Source: Paenibacillus sp. MMS18-CY102 (lineage in GTDB: Bacteria; Bacillota; Bacilli; Paenibacillales; Paenibacillaceae). From it: 64,000 nucleotides of DNA. Of this stretch, positions 32,781-41,280 are shown one piece after another. Numbering within the stretch: position 1 is the first letter of the stretch; each line of letters begins with the position of its first letter. The position numbers and the translations under genes are program-made. The stretch spans positions 54,285-118,284 of the forward strand of contig NZ_WSTC01000018.1 in NCBI RefSeq assembly GCF_009789195.1. The letters are read 5' to 3'. The notes beneath the pieces are model-generated. The model was not told where the DNA came from. It was given only the letters and a program-made list of their open reading frames with translations, and ran no database searches.

Positions 32781-33806
32781 TTACTTCACAAGCGCCTTGA
32801 GCGCATCGTCGATGATTTGTTGGTTAGCGATGTAGCCGCTGTACAGCCAGCTGCTCGATGGAGCAAGCTCGTAGAGGTGGCCGGCTTTAACAGCCTTCAG
32901 GTTCTTCCACGTGTTCTGGTTCAATGCGGAATCTGCAGCTGCTGTGTCGCTGTTGATCAGGAAGATATGGTCCGCGTCCAGTTCAGCCAGTTTCTCAGCC
33001 GAAATCGCATTCCAGTTTGCCTTTTGGTCAGCAGGCAGCTCTTTTACAATGTTTGGTTGTGCCATGCCCAAATCCTTGTACAATACTTCGCCGCTCGAAC
33101 GCGTCTCGTCGACGATATAGAATTTGCCGCCAACCAGCCAGAGAACAGCAGCAGATTGATCACCGATCGCCGCTTTTAGCTTACCTTTGGCTTCGGTTGC
33201 TTTTGCCTCGTAATCTGCAAGTTCTTTAGCCGCTTCGTCCGATTTATTCAGCAATTCGCCGATTTTGGTGAGAGCTGCGCGCCAGTTGTTATTAACTTCT
33301 GCGCCTAGAACGTATGTTGGAGCGATTTTGCTATATTGGTCGTAAAGGCCTTTCTCAACAGCTGATTCCAGGCCGATGATAATCAGGTCCGGAGACAAGC
33401 TAATAACTTGCTCGACTGGCATATCCCAACCGAGTGTTGGAACTCCTTCGAGCCCGCTCGTTTGCAAGTAATCTTGAATGCCGTTGGAAACCGACCATTG
33501 CGCAACTGGTTTTACGCCGAGTGCGACAAGATGGTCTTCTAGGTATGAGCCGAGAACCTTTTGCGGATTCGCTGGAATCGTTACTTGGTGGCCCATTGCG
33601 TCCGTAACAACTTTTGGTTCTGCAGCTTTTGTTTCGTCTGCTTTGTTTTCATCCGTTTTTTCCGTATCTGCGCCTTGCACCGTTTCAGTTGTGCTTTTGT
33701 CGCTATCCGACGCTTTTTCCTTATCGCCGCAAGCAGCAAGGAACATCGTCAGGATGAGAATTCCCATTAATAAAATGCTAAGTTTGCCGAATTTCTTGTT
33801 AAACAT
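32781..33806 (-). CDS. Iron-siderophore ABC transporter substrate-binding lipoprotein
   Basis: A 341-residue lipoprotein: lipobox LAAC at about residue 25, a Lys/Asp/Glu/Thr-rich linker, then a class III periplasmic-binding fold (VVTDAMGHQVTIPANPQKV, PVEQVISLSPDLIIIG, QNTWKNLKAVKAGHLYELAP). It captures a ferric siderophore at the cell surface. No permease or ATPase genes are adjacent, so it must use a system encoded elsewhere. The ATG at 33806 with AGGGGG upstream is chosen; the longer frame crosses the promoter. A Fur box covers the promoter. Confidence 0.87.
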   Translation of the reverse strand: MFNKKFGKLSILLMGILILTMFLAACGDKEKASDSDKSTTETVQGADTEKTDENKADETKAAEPKVVTDAMGHQVTIPANPQKVLGSYLEDHLVALGVKPVAQWSVSNGIQDYLQTSGLEGVPTLGWDMPVEQVISLSPDLIIIGLESAVEKGLYDQYSKIAPTYVLGAEVNNNWRAALTKIGELLNKSDEAAKELADYEAKATEAKGKLKAAIGDQSAAVLWLVGGKFYIVDETRSSGEVLYKDLGMAQPNIVKELPADQKANWNAISAEKLAELDADHIFLINSDTAAADSALNQNTWKNLKAVKAGHLYELAPSSSWLYSGYIANQQIIDDALKALVK

Positions 33807-33888
33807 GCTGTAGTAGCCCCCTGAGTATCTGTAGTTGTCGTCATGGTGTCCCATGTGAATCCGCCCGCAGGCTCGTATTTCAAGTATC

Positions 33889-33917
33889 ATGATAATGAGA
33901 ATTAATATCAATGTCAA
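33889..33917 (-). promoter_or_regulatory. Fur-covered promoter of the iron-binding gene
   Basis: On the minus strand TTGACA (33917-33912) and TATCAT (33894-33889) are 17 bases apart. A Fur-type site with TGATAAT and ATATCA half-sites (33890-33910) covers the -10 and the spacer. Iron repression is therefore likely. Confidence 0.75.
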
Positions 33918-33957
33918 TAGAACATGTATATAACCCATATAATTCTATTTTTTAAGG

Positions 33958-34917
33958 CTATGGCAGCAGCCGCTTCATAATTTGAACAGATAAATCCTCA
34001 AACACGGGACGATGAACCGGCTGTGCATCGATCCGCTCCCCATTCTCCAGCCGAAGCCATGTCATGAACGGCCGATCGTCTTCATAGAGCTCAATCAGGC
34101 GCGCGCCGCGCGGCATATCTTCTTGCCCATAGCCACTGAAGCCGGTCGCACGGCCATAACAGAGCCGGATGCCATGCAGTGTCCCCCAATAATCATTGAG
34201 ATGGTCATGCCCGACGAATACGCCACGAACATCGCCACGCTCTGCCATCGCTGTGAACATGCCCGAGTTCAGCCGTGGGCTGCCAACTCCCTCATAGTTA
34301 AAGCCATAGCAGGTGTGAAAATCCCATAACTGCTGAAATTCCGGCAATGGAATATGGAAAAAAGCAAGCGCAGGCAGCGGAATTCCGCCGTTGGCAGCTG
34401 CTCTCTGCTTCGACGCCTGAACATACCAGTCAATCTGTTCCCGTGAAATCCAAGCGGCAGCCCCGATTGTGGACGGCGCGTAGCTGCCGGAATCGAGCAT
34501 ATAGAGCACAGCGTGAGCTGTGCCATCTTTTCCGATGATAGGCAAGTCATAGTTGCCAATTCCGCATGCAGCTTGCTGCAACGGTACGGCACAGCCCGGC
34601 AATCTTTGTGCGGCTGTTGTCATTTGCTCTTTCGTAATTCCTGTCTCGGCATCATGATTGCCGAAGACGAACGCCCATGGCATATGCCGGTCTGATGCTG
34701 CAGCAACAGCGTTCATGAAAGCGGCGCGATGGTCTTGAACGTACTCGCAGTGAATCATATCGCCTGTGAATACGATGAGATCGGGCTGCTCTTCCACAAT
34801 GATTTGATCCATGAGAACGCGGCTGCGGGCATCGTTAACCTCGTCATTTTGCCAATGCAAATCAGTGAATTGTACGATGCGAAATGACCCATCCGGCCGG
34901 AAGCGTAAAGGTTGCAT
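33958..34917 (-). CDS. Metallophosphoesterase
   Basis: A 319-residue calcineurin-like phosphoesterase. Metal-binding motifs in order: FTDLHW (about 17-22), VFTGDMI (about 49-55), VFGNHD (about 84-89), and VGHDHLND near 235. There is no signal peptide. It resembles the YPGV/Dcr2-like group; substrate unknown. The ATG follows AAGGAGAG. It ends only 19 bases before the region upstream of the iron-binding gene on the same strand, but the latter has its own promoter. Confidence 0.87.
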   Translation of the reverse strand: MQPLRFRPDGSFRIVQFTDLHWQNDEVNDARSRVLMDQIIVEEQPDLIVFTGDMIHCEYVQDHRAAFMNAVAAASDRHMPWAFVFGNHDAETGITKEQMTTAAQRLPGCAVPLQQAACGIGNYDLPIIGKDGTAHAVLYMLDSGSYAPSTIGAAAWISREQIDWYVQASKQRAAANGGIPLPALAFFHIPLPEFQQLWDFHTCYGFNYEGVGSPRLNSGMFTAMAERGDVRGVFVGHDHLNDYWGTLHGIRLCYGRATGFSGYGQEDMPRGARLIELYEDDRPFMTWLRLENGERIDAQPVHRPVFEDLSVQIMKRLLP

Positions 34918-35149
34918 AGCATTCTCTCCTTAAAGTCACGTTCTATAAGGTATAGCCGTGGGATGGATTTATTCGTTATTCCAATGGCACGGAGCGGAAC
35001 TTTAGGTGAGGCCCTTTGTTGCGTGGCAAATGCGTTTATTGTAGAAATTTGGCTTGATTTGTTACAGCAATCATTGTTTTATATAGAAGGTTTTACCTAT
35101 TTATTAAACGAATAGAATAGCATGGCTGTATAAAAAAGGGGGGTTCACC

Positions 35150-36352
35150 ATGCGCCAAAAAGAGAAAAAGCGGCTGCATGCTGCTATGCTCGTTGCTGCA
35201 TTGTCACTTGCAACTGTGTTGTCCGGCTGCACCGGCAGGGACCAAACCATAGAGAGGGAGACGGCGGAACTCGCACCGGGGCAACAAGAGGGAGCGACAG
35301 GAACGATGGCAACGGCAGCCGATGGATCGGGGCAGGCGGCTTTATTGCAAGCCCAAGATGTAGCCGACGACTTCTGGCAGCCGTCGACGCCAGCGGCGGA
35401 AGGGATGAATGAAACGCTGCTGTTGCAATTGGAAAGCGTGGTGAAAGCCGAACACCAGAGGATGTATAGCTTGCTCGTCATCCGGCATGGCCATGTTGTC
35501 GTCGAGCAGTATTACCATAATCGAAGCGCAGAAGACACGGCAGGCGTGTACTCGGTGAGCAAAAGCATCCTATCCGCGTTAACGGGCATCGCGATCCATG
35601 ACGGCCTGTTCACGAATGTGTATGAGCCAGTTGCCGGCTTGCTGCCGGAGGCGGCGGGCGAAGCGTTGAAGCAGCCGCTGGCTCTTAAGCATTTGCTAAC
35701 GTTGACGGGAGGCTTGGGGGCGGTTGATGCGGACTTTAGCGCTTTTTCGAGAAGCCCGAACTGGGTACAGCATGTCGTCGAGCAACCGATTACGGATAAG
35801 CCGGGCGCTGTATTTGGCTATAATACGGGACTAACACATTTGCTATCAGCAGCGATTACGAACGTTTCGGGGATGTCTACTGCTGCTTATGCTGAACAAC
35901 ATTTGTTGGCCCCGTTAGGGATTACGCAATACGCGTGGGACCAGGATCCTCAAGGCATTAGTGTTGGGGGGACGGGGGTGTCAATGCGTCCCCGCGACAT
36001 GGCGAGGTTCGGGTACTTGTATCTCAAGCAGGGCCAGTGGCAAGGGCAGCAGCTTGTGCCGAAGGATTGGGTGGAGGAGTCGATTAAGGATCAAGTGAAG
36101 CCGGACCGGGCTGGGGGATATGGCTATTTGTTCTGGCTTGGAACGGTGAAGACGGCTGATGGCGCTAAGCACAGCAGTTTTGCTGCGGAAGGGTATGGCG
36201 ACCAACTGATTCTCGTCGTTCCGGATCTCGATTTGGTTGTCGTCGTCACGTCTGATCCTGACTCGAGTGAGGAATGGAAAGCGCGTGAGCTTATCGATCG
36301 GTATATCATTCCGGCAATAGAAGTAGATACGGTGAAAGAAGCAACGCCTTAG
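35150..36352 (+). CDS. Beta-lactamase-fold serine hydrolase, lipoprotein
   Basis: A 400-residue exported enzyme with lipobox LSGC (Cys27). The catalytic SxxK is Ser135-Val-Ser-Lys138 in GVYSVSKS. The second motif is FGYNTGLTH (Tyr223), and the late stretch SFAAEGYGDQLILVVP is where KTG stands in beta-lactamases. This pattern matches the 6-aminohexanoate-dimer hydrolase/esterase group, not true class C beta-lactamases. It is outside the membrane and the substrate is unknown. The 232 bases upstream hold nothing I recognise. Confidence 0.85.
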   Translation: MRQKEKKRLHAAMLVAALSLATVLSGCTGRDQTIERETAELAPGQQEGATGTMATAADGSGQAALLQAQDVADDFWQPSTPAAEGMNETLLLQLESVVKAEHQRMYSLLVIRHGHVVVEQYYHNRSAEDTAGVYSVSKSILSALTGIAIHDGLFTNVYEPVAGLLPEAAGEALKQPLALKHLLTLTGGLGAVDADFSAFSRSPNWVQHVVEQPITDKPGAVFGYNTGLTHLLSAAITNVSGMSTAAYAEQHLLAPLGITQYAWDQDPQGISVGGTGVSMRPRDMARFGYLYLKQGQWQGQQLVPKDWVEESIKDQVKPDRAGGYGYLFWLGTVKTADGAKHSSFAAEGYGDQLILVVPDLDLVVVVTSDPDSSEEWKARELIDRYIIPAIEVDTVKEATP

Positions 36353-36444
36353 CGCCCATGCGCCAAAACAATGTGCACCTGCTGTGCGTGAATCGCACAA
36401 GCTGCTTTTTCTAGCGATGCATAGGGTAGCTTGAGGTGAGCGAT

Positions 36445-37230
36445 ATGCATGCCAAAACGTATAAAAGCGCCGCAATCTGGGGCAAGAAACGGGTGTGCCG
36501 GTATCTCGCAAGCGATGCCGTGCTGCAGCCGCTTGTGCCCCAAACTAGGGCGCTGACGATGAACCATTTGCAAGAGATGCTAGACCAGCATGCCGTTGTA
36601 TATGTGAAGCCAGACATTGGTTCGATGGGCATTGGCGTGAACAAGCTGGCGCGTTCGGATGGCGGGTATACGCTACATGCAACGCAGTGGCGCAAGCAAG
36701 TGAAGCACACGTATGCGAACCTTAAAGATTGTTATAAGGCATTGAAGCGGCGCAGCGCATCGCCGATGATTATTCAAGAAGCCGTTGCCATCGACAGCGT
36801 CGGTGAGGGCAGCCTGCCCTACGACATCCGTGCGATGGTGCAGCGCAAGCCAGGCGGGCCGTGGACGTGTACGGGCTTCATGGTCAAGGTCGGGGCGGCG
36901 GGGCGTATTGTGACCAACTATTATCAGGGCGGACAGATTTGGACCCTAAACCGATTGTGGCAAGAAAAAGGGTACGACGATGCGCGCATCGTCTCGAAAA
37001 CAGAAACGCTGGCTGCTAAGGCGCTGGAAGTGGCCCAACTGCTGAGCCGCAAGAAGCAGGGCATGCGCGAGATGGGCATCGACTTCGCCTACGACCGTGA
37101 AGAGCGGCTGTGGGTGCTCGAAGTGAACTCGAACCATCCGCAGTTTCATCCGCTCAAGCGGATTGACCCGGCCGCCTATCGGCGGATGATGTCGTTCGCC
37201 AAAGCTTATGGGCGCCATGACGCCCAGTAG
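36445..37230 (+). CDS. YheC/YheD-like ATP-grasp protein (spore coat associated)
   Basis: A 261-residue ATP-grasp protein of the YheC/D family, whose members associate with the endospore coat. VVYVKPDIGSMGIGV is the ATP-binding start, PYDIRAMVQRK the central strand, and MREMGIDFAYDREERLWVLE with EVNSNHPQF the metal-binding end. It lacks the N-terminal domain of the longer members. The ATG at 36445 is preferred over the GTG at 36436, because GAGGTGAG lies between them. The carboxylate-amine substrate is unknown. Confidence 0.83.
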   Translation: MHAKTYKSAAIWGKKRVCRYLASDAVLQPLVPQTRALTMNHLQEMLDQHAVVYVKPDIGSMGIGVNKLARSDGGYTLHATQWRKQVKHTYANLKDCYKALKRRSASPMIIQEAVAIDSVGEGSLPYDIRAMVQRKPGGPWTCTGFMVKVGAAGRIVTNYYQGGQIWTLNRLWQEKGYDDARIVSKTETLAAKALEVAQLLSRKKQGMREMGIDFAYDREERLWVLEVNSNHPQFHPLKRIDPAAYRRMMSFAKAYGRHDAQ

Positions 37231-37349
37231 CGCGCTGCCCGCAGCGTGCGGCAAGATACTGCATGGCGCGGTCTGGCCTGCTCAGTGTAAGGTGTCCCAA
37301 TTGCCGAATAGGTGGAGGGATGCCTTTTTGGCATGGAGAGCGAACTGGT

Positions 37350-37375
37350 GGAATAGGGCAGGAAAACCTGCCCTA
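37350..37375. repeat. TAGGGCAG hairpin family, copy 3
   Basis: GTGGAATAGGGCAG, loop GAAAA, then CCTGCCCTA; about 120 bases after the ATP-grasp gene and 90 before the next gene. No T-run follows. The rest of 37231-37467 shows nothing else. Confidence 0.65.
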
Positions 37376-37467
37376 TCGATTCGCAAGCCCCTCGCCCAAT
37401 TGTTCCTACGCCCGGTGCAGCTTATGCTACAATAGGGGCATATCACAGAGGAACGGATGAGAGGCTC

Positions 37468-38739
37468 ATGGTGCCGAACAAGACAGATTACATAGCGGCG
37501 GACGGTACGGTTCGCGATGACCGAATTGCGAGGAGAGAGCTGCTGTACAGCGGGCCGAAAGGCAGCACGGTGGAGCGGCTTTATTTGATGTCTGGCGGAA
37601 GTGTGGTTTTGAAAACGACAGCTGGCATCGCGCAGGCGGCGAGGGAGGCCAAGGTGTACGGGAAGGTTGTAGCGGCACTGGCTGCTCCCTCGATTTGCCC
37701 GCAGCTTCTGGCATACGGAGAGGCAATAGCCGACGAATCGGCATCGTTACCCGACAGTAGCCCAGAATCCGGATTGGGACCCGAGGCAGCGATTGGCGCT
37801 GTGCTCGAGCTAACATCTAACGCGGCATTGCCCTGCGAAGATACACAGCGTGCTTGGCTCGTATATGAAGATGTAGGTGAGCTAGACCATAGGTTCTCGG
37901 AGGGTGCAGCGTTAGAGCTGATTGGCCATATGGCACGTTGGCATGCACTGCCGACTGGCGCAATGGCACTTGGCCCCGAGCGGGGACAAAAACCCGATTA
38001 TGTGGAGATGGCGGCTGACCTGCTGACGGAGCTTGGTTGGGATTGGCGGGGTTCAGTAACGTCTGCGGATACGGGCAATGCGCACGAAGCAAGTGAAGAA
38101 CCGCTCGTTTTCGGCGTAGCGGAATCACTCGTTCTGCGCGTATGCAATGCGATGAAGCAAGCGCCGCCGGTGATCGTTTACGCGCTATGCCATGGCAATT
38201 TGCACGCGGGCAATTACGGGACGGCGGATCGCCGTGGTACATGTAGCTATGGCGTGGACGTTAGCACAGCTTTGCCTGTTAATGCTGCTCCCCCCGCCGG
38301 AAGCAACGCGATTTCCCCCGTTAGCCATAACGCCAAGACGCAAGCCACCAGCGATAACGCCAGCTTAAGTGCCGCAGGAGCATCCGGCAAGCTCCGCGTG
38401 CTGGGCTGGGGGCATGTGCATCGAAACAGCCCTTATTGGGACTTGCATCATGCGATCGATATGGCGCATCCGTTGTTTCCGCGCCAAGTCGACGATGCAG
38501 CATGGGAGCGGCTGCTGACGGCATATTGGGAGCAGGCGGCAGAAGGGCTCGTGCCGAAGAAGCTGGAGGCGTTTCTGCGCGAGTACAGCCTTTTTTCAGC
38601 TGTGTTCTCGCTCTGGATGCTTCGCCTTATCGAGCAGGATCTTGCCGCCTCAGAAGGCGGGCCGTGGACGAAGGAACAACTGCTTCGCCAGCGGGAGGAG
38701 ACGCGGGAAGCGTTTCGGCGCTGTGCCGGTCGAGTCTAG
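37468..38739 (+). CDS. APH/choline-kinase-fold protein lacking catalytic residues
   Basis: A 423-residue protein with the phosphotransferase fold: SGGSVVLKTT (N lobe Lys), WLVYEDVGELDHRF (hinge), and HMARWHALP. The catalytic loop, normally HGDLHxGN, reads HGNLHAGN. The metal motif, normally DWE with PxxDL, reads GWGHVHRNSPYWDL. Both key Asp residues are thus lost. About 55 low-complexity residues (Ala/Ser/Asn-rich) are inserted between the two motifs. The frame is otherwise intact, so this is either a pseudokinase or a gene in early decay. Confidence 0.7.
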   Translation: MVPNKTDYIAADGTVRDDRIARRELLYSGPKGSTVERLYLMSGGSVVLKTTAGIAQAAREAKVYGKVVAALAAPSICPQLLAYGEAIADESASLPDSSPESGLGPEAAIGAVLELTSNAALPCEDTQRAWLVYEDVGELDHRFSEGAALELIGHMARWHALPTGAMALGPERGQKPDYVEMAADLLTELGWDWRGSVTSADTGNAHEASEEPLVFGVAESLVLRVCNAMKQAPPVIVYALCHGNLHAGNYGTADRRGTCSYGVDVSTALPVNAAPPAGSNAISPVSHNAKTQATSDNASLSAAGASGKLRVLGWGHVHRNSPYWDLHHAIDMAHPLFPRQVDDAAWERLLTAYWEQAAEGLVPKKLEAFLREYSLFSAVFSLWMLRLIEQDLAASEGGPWTKEQLLRQREETREAFRRCAGRV

Positions 38740-38852
38740 CTGTTATTTTACATAAACTGTTAGTCGACAGGGAAAAATAGAGCCGCTTGCAAGTCTAGGC
38801 ATTCGAGCCTGGGATCGGGGGCGGTTTCTTGAGATGAAAGTAGGTTGCAGGG

Positions 38853-39503
38853 ATGGGGATATCGGAATGGGTCCAAATGTTAACGGATGAGCATACGCTA
38901 CTCGATTTGCTGGAGAAATACCGGTCGTTCGGACCGCTCCCAGGCATCGGTCTAACATTTATGAAGTCGTTCGTGCCGCCGCTCCCAACGCTTGTTATTG
39001 TGGGGGTAAACGCGGCGGTGTACGGATTATGGCTAGGTTTTCTTTATTCCTGGCTAGGGCTTGTGGCGGGTTGCCTGGTTACGTTCGCGATCGCGCGAAA
39101 AGTTGCCGGACATCCGTTTCTGGAACGGTACGCACAGCGGAAGAAGGTGCAAAAAGGGCTCCAGTGGGTGCGGCGCAACGCATTTAGCTACGTGTTTGTG
39201 TTAAGCATTTTTCCCGTCGGGCCATTCGTCGTCGTCAATATCGCAGCGGCAATTGCGCGAATGCGGTTTCGCTCGTTCTTGCTCGCTGTTGGCACGGGCA
39301 AAGCTGTGATGGTGTTCGCGGTGTCGCTAGTCGGCCACGATGTAGGCAGGTACTACCGCAACCCGGCGCTGCTGTTATATGTGGTGCTGCTGGTGGTGCT
39401 GTCACTCGTCGTTATGAAGCGAATAGAATCCCGGTATTTGCGCAGTGAGGCGGCACGCAATAGCGCTGGAAGCGACGCAATAACCGATGTAAAAGCGAAG
39501 TGA
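38853..39503 (+). CDS. TVP38/TMEM64-family (VTT domain) membrane protein
   Basis: A 216-residue protein with about five membrane segments. The VTT/SNARE-associated core is visible: GIGLTFMKSFVPPLPTLVI, WLGFLYSWLGLVAGCLVTFAIAR, and FVLSIFPVGPFVVVNIAAAI. DedA-like proteins of this group act as lipid scramblases or transporters. B. subtilis relatives include YtxB and YdjX. The ATG lacks a strong RBS (GCAGGG just upstream). The substrate is unknown. Confidence 0.8.
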   Translation: MGISEWVQMLTDEHTLLDLLEKYRSFGPLPGIGLTFMKSFVPPLPTLVIVGVNAAVYGLWLGFLYSWLGLVAGCLVTFAIARKVAGHPFLERYAQRKKVQKGLQWVRRNAFSYVFVLSIFPVGPFVVVNIAAAIARMRFRSFLLAVGTGKAVMVFAVSLVGHDVGRYYRNPALLLYVVLLVVLSLVVMKRIESRYLRSEAARNSAGSDAITDVKAK

Positions 39504-39581
39504 ACACATAAAGATACAATCGCATGAAGATATAAACAGACAGCCGCGAACAAGCGTACAAAAGGGCAAGGAGGCATGGGG

Positions 39582-40355
39582 ATGGAGCAGCCGGAACTTA
39601 AAGAGCAGCAGCATGCGCTAGACCGAATCACGGAAACCTGCCTGTTGGCAGGCAAAATCATGATGCAAAACGGCGGCGAAACGTATCGCGTGGAGGACAC
39701 CATGATGCGCATTGCTGCTGCCTTTGGCAAGCCGGACTCCCACAGCTTCGTCACGCCTACCGGCATCTTGTTCGCGATTGATGGCGCTGCGCCGGTGACG
39801 CGGCTTATTCGCATTTCGGAACGGTCGACGGACCTGCATAAGGTAACGCTCGTCAACGATATTTCCCGCCAGATTGGCAGAGGGGAGCTGTCCCCGAACG
39901 AGGCCTGCCAGCTTTTGCGCAAGGTCGAGGCGGAGCAGCCGGAATATCGTTCGTGGCTGCAAATCGCGGCTGCGGCGCTCGCGAGCGGCTGTTTCCTGCT
40001 GATGTTTCAAGGGACGCTCGCGGACTTCTTGCCAGCGCTCGTGGCAGGCGGCTGCGGGTTTGCAGCGATGCTGTTGTTTCACCGCGTCGTGCCGGTCAAG
40101 CTATTCGCGGAGTTTCTAGCTTCTGTAGTCGTCGGCACATTATCGTACCTGTTCGTCCAGACGGGGCTGGGGCAGGAGCTGGACCGCATTATTATCGGTT
40201 CCGTGATGCCGCTTGTTCCTGGCTTGCTTCTGACCAATGCCGTTCGCGATTTGATTGCGGGGCATCTCGTGTCCGGTTTGTCGAAAGGGGCCGAAGCGTT
40301 TCTGACAGCGTTCGCTATCGGTACGGGCATCGCGTTCGTCCTGTCGGTATATTAA
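39582..40355 (+). CDS. ThrE/YjjP-type exporter subunit, N-terminal part
   Basis: A 257-residue protein of the threonine/serine exporter family (DUF1212). The soluble N-terminal domain has GGETYRVEDTMMRIAAAFG and TGILFAIDG, and about five membrane helices follow, with GSVMPLVPGLLLTNAVRDL as the family signature. In YjjP/YjjB of E. coli two proteins form one exporter, and the next gene is the YjjB-type partner. The ATG at 39582 is seven bases from AGGAGG; the ATG at 39576 is too close. Confidence 0.85.
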   Translation: MEQPELKEQQHALDRITETCLLAGKIMMQNGGETYRVEDTMMRIAAAFGKPDSHSFVTPTGILFAIDGAAPVTRLIRISERSTDLHKVTLVNDISRQIGRGELSPNEACQLLRKVEAEQPEYRSWLQIAAAALASGCFLLMFQGTLADFLPALVAGGCGFAAMLLFHRVVPVKLFAEFLASVVVGTLSYLFVQTGLGQELDRIIIGSVMPLVPGLLLTNAVRDLIAGHLVSGLSKGAEAFLTAFAIGTGIAFVLSVY

Positions 40356-40391
40356 TTGGTTTGAACAACGATGCAAGGGAGGCGCGGGACA

Positions 40392-40895
40392 ATGGCAATG
40401 GCGATGGCATATATGTTACAAGCAGGCTGGGAGTGGACCAAAATGCTGCCGCTTGCTGGACAAGCTGCGGCTAGCTTCGTGGCTTCGGCAGCGTTCGGGA
40501 TCCTGTTCCACGTTCCGCGCAGGACGCTAGGGCAATGCGGGCTTGCCGGCATGGTCGGTTGGATCATTTACGTCCTGCTTGATGCCCAGATTGACGCCGT
40601 CCCGGCGACGCTCGCCGCATCGCTCGCTGTTACAGTCATCGCCCAGCTGATGGCCCGGCTTTATAGAACGCCTGTTATCGTGTACAGCGTAGCAGGCATT
40701 ATCCCGCTCGTGCCCGGCGGAGTCGCGTATGACGCGATGCGAAGCGTCGTTGAAAACCGTTATGATGATTCGCTCCCGCTAGCGGCCAAAGCGTTCATGC
40801 TGTCTGGAGCAATCGCGATCGGGCTCGTGCTGTCGGAAGTTGTCAATCCGGTGCTTACCCGATTGTTGAGCGGAAGTAAACGCTCCCAAGGTTAG
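40392..40895 (+). CDS. ThrE/YjjB-type exporter subunit, C-terminal part
   Basis: A 167-residue DUF3815 membrane protein with four to five helices. GIIPLVPGGVAYDAMRSVVE is the signature, similar to the MPLVPGL stretch of its partner. It begins 36 bases after the ThrE/YjjP-type gene and should form one transporter with it for small organic or amino acids. The ATG at 40392 with AGGGAGG nine bases upstream is chosen over the ATG at 40371. Confidence 0.83.
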   Translation: MAMAMAYMLQAGWEWTKMLPLAGQAAASFVASAAFGILFHVPRRTLGQCGLAGMVGWIIYVLLDAQIDAVPATLAASLAVTVIAQLMARLYRTPVIVYSVAGIIPLVPGGVAYDAMRSVVENRYDDSLPLAAKAFMLSGAIAIGLVLSEVVNPVLTRLLSGSKRSQG

Positions 40896-40940
40896 ACGGG
40901 GGTTTCACGAATAGGCCGGCGCGCATATCAAAAAAGTCCA

Positions 40941-40969
40941 TTGACACCAATTATTAACGATGGTAAAGT
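40941..40969 (+). promoter_or_regulatory. Strong SigA promoter of the leader peptide / ABC operon
   Basis: Perfect -35 TTGACA, 17-base spacer, -10 TAAAGT. The transcript would start at about 40976, 32 bases before the leader ATG. Confidence 0.75.
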
Positions 40970-41007
40970 TGCAAATAGCTTTAAATTACCGAAAGGAGGA
41001 TTACGAC

Positions 41008-41085
41008 ATGATTAATTTTATTCATCTCTCTAACGCTGGAATGAACAATGGTCAATCGAAACGTAATCCATCCGCACGGGGCTAA
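41008..41085 (+). CDS. 25-residue leader peptide, BmrB-like in role
   Basis: ATG at 41008 follows GAAAGGAGG at eight bases, one of the best ribosome binding sites in the window. It encodes 25 residues starting MINFIHLSNAG and ending SARG, then TAA. The peptide has no membrane or toxin features. It sits between a strong promoter and an intrinsic terminator, upstream of a BmrC/BmrD-like ABC exporter. In B. subtilis the bmrB leader controls bmrCD by translation-dependent attenuation in response to ribosome-targeting drugs. I infer the same role here. The peptide sequence itself is not one I recognise. Confidence 0.7.
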   Translation: MINFIHLSNAGMNNGQSKRNPSARG

Positions 41086-41108
41086 GCTTAGACACTCGCA
41101 CTTACCGT

Positions 41109-41145
41109 GGCGCATGATTACGTATCGTAATTATGCGCCTTTTTT
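41109..41145 (+). terminator. Attenuator terminator upstream of the ABC exporter
   Basis: A 14-bp stem (41109-41122 with 41126-41139, one G-T pair), loop TAT, then six T residues. Its left arm contains GATTACGT (41116-41123), which is also complementary to ACGTAATC in the leader gene (41061-41068), so an antiterminator can form instead. Confidence 0.85.
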
Positions 41146-41186
41146 GCACCGCTGGCTACGAACTGGTGTTCGTTGATGGCGGAGAG

Positions 41187-41220
41187 AAGGCGTATCGCAC
41201 AATGGGGCGATGCGCCTTTC
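41187..41220 (+). promoter_or_regulatory. Second leader hairpin before the ABC gene
   Basis: GAAGGCGTATCGC can pair with GCGATGCGCCTTTC around ACAATGGG. No clear T-run. It may be a second regulatory structure in the leader. Confidence 0.4.
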
Positions 41221-41280
41221 GTGTTTATGTTGGCGCTAGCGGATGGGATTGGACGGCAAGGAAAGGATGGGTTTGTCCCT

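Noticed and set aside
41008..41085. Reading the 25-codon gene as a toxin or bacteriocin
   Set aside because: It has no hydrophobic helix, Cys or leader-type motif; its position before a terminator and an exporter fits a leader peptide better.
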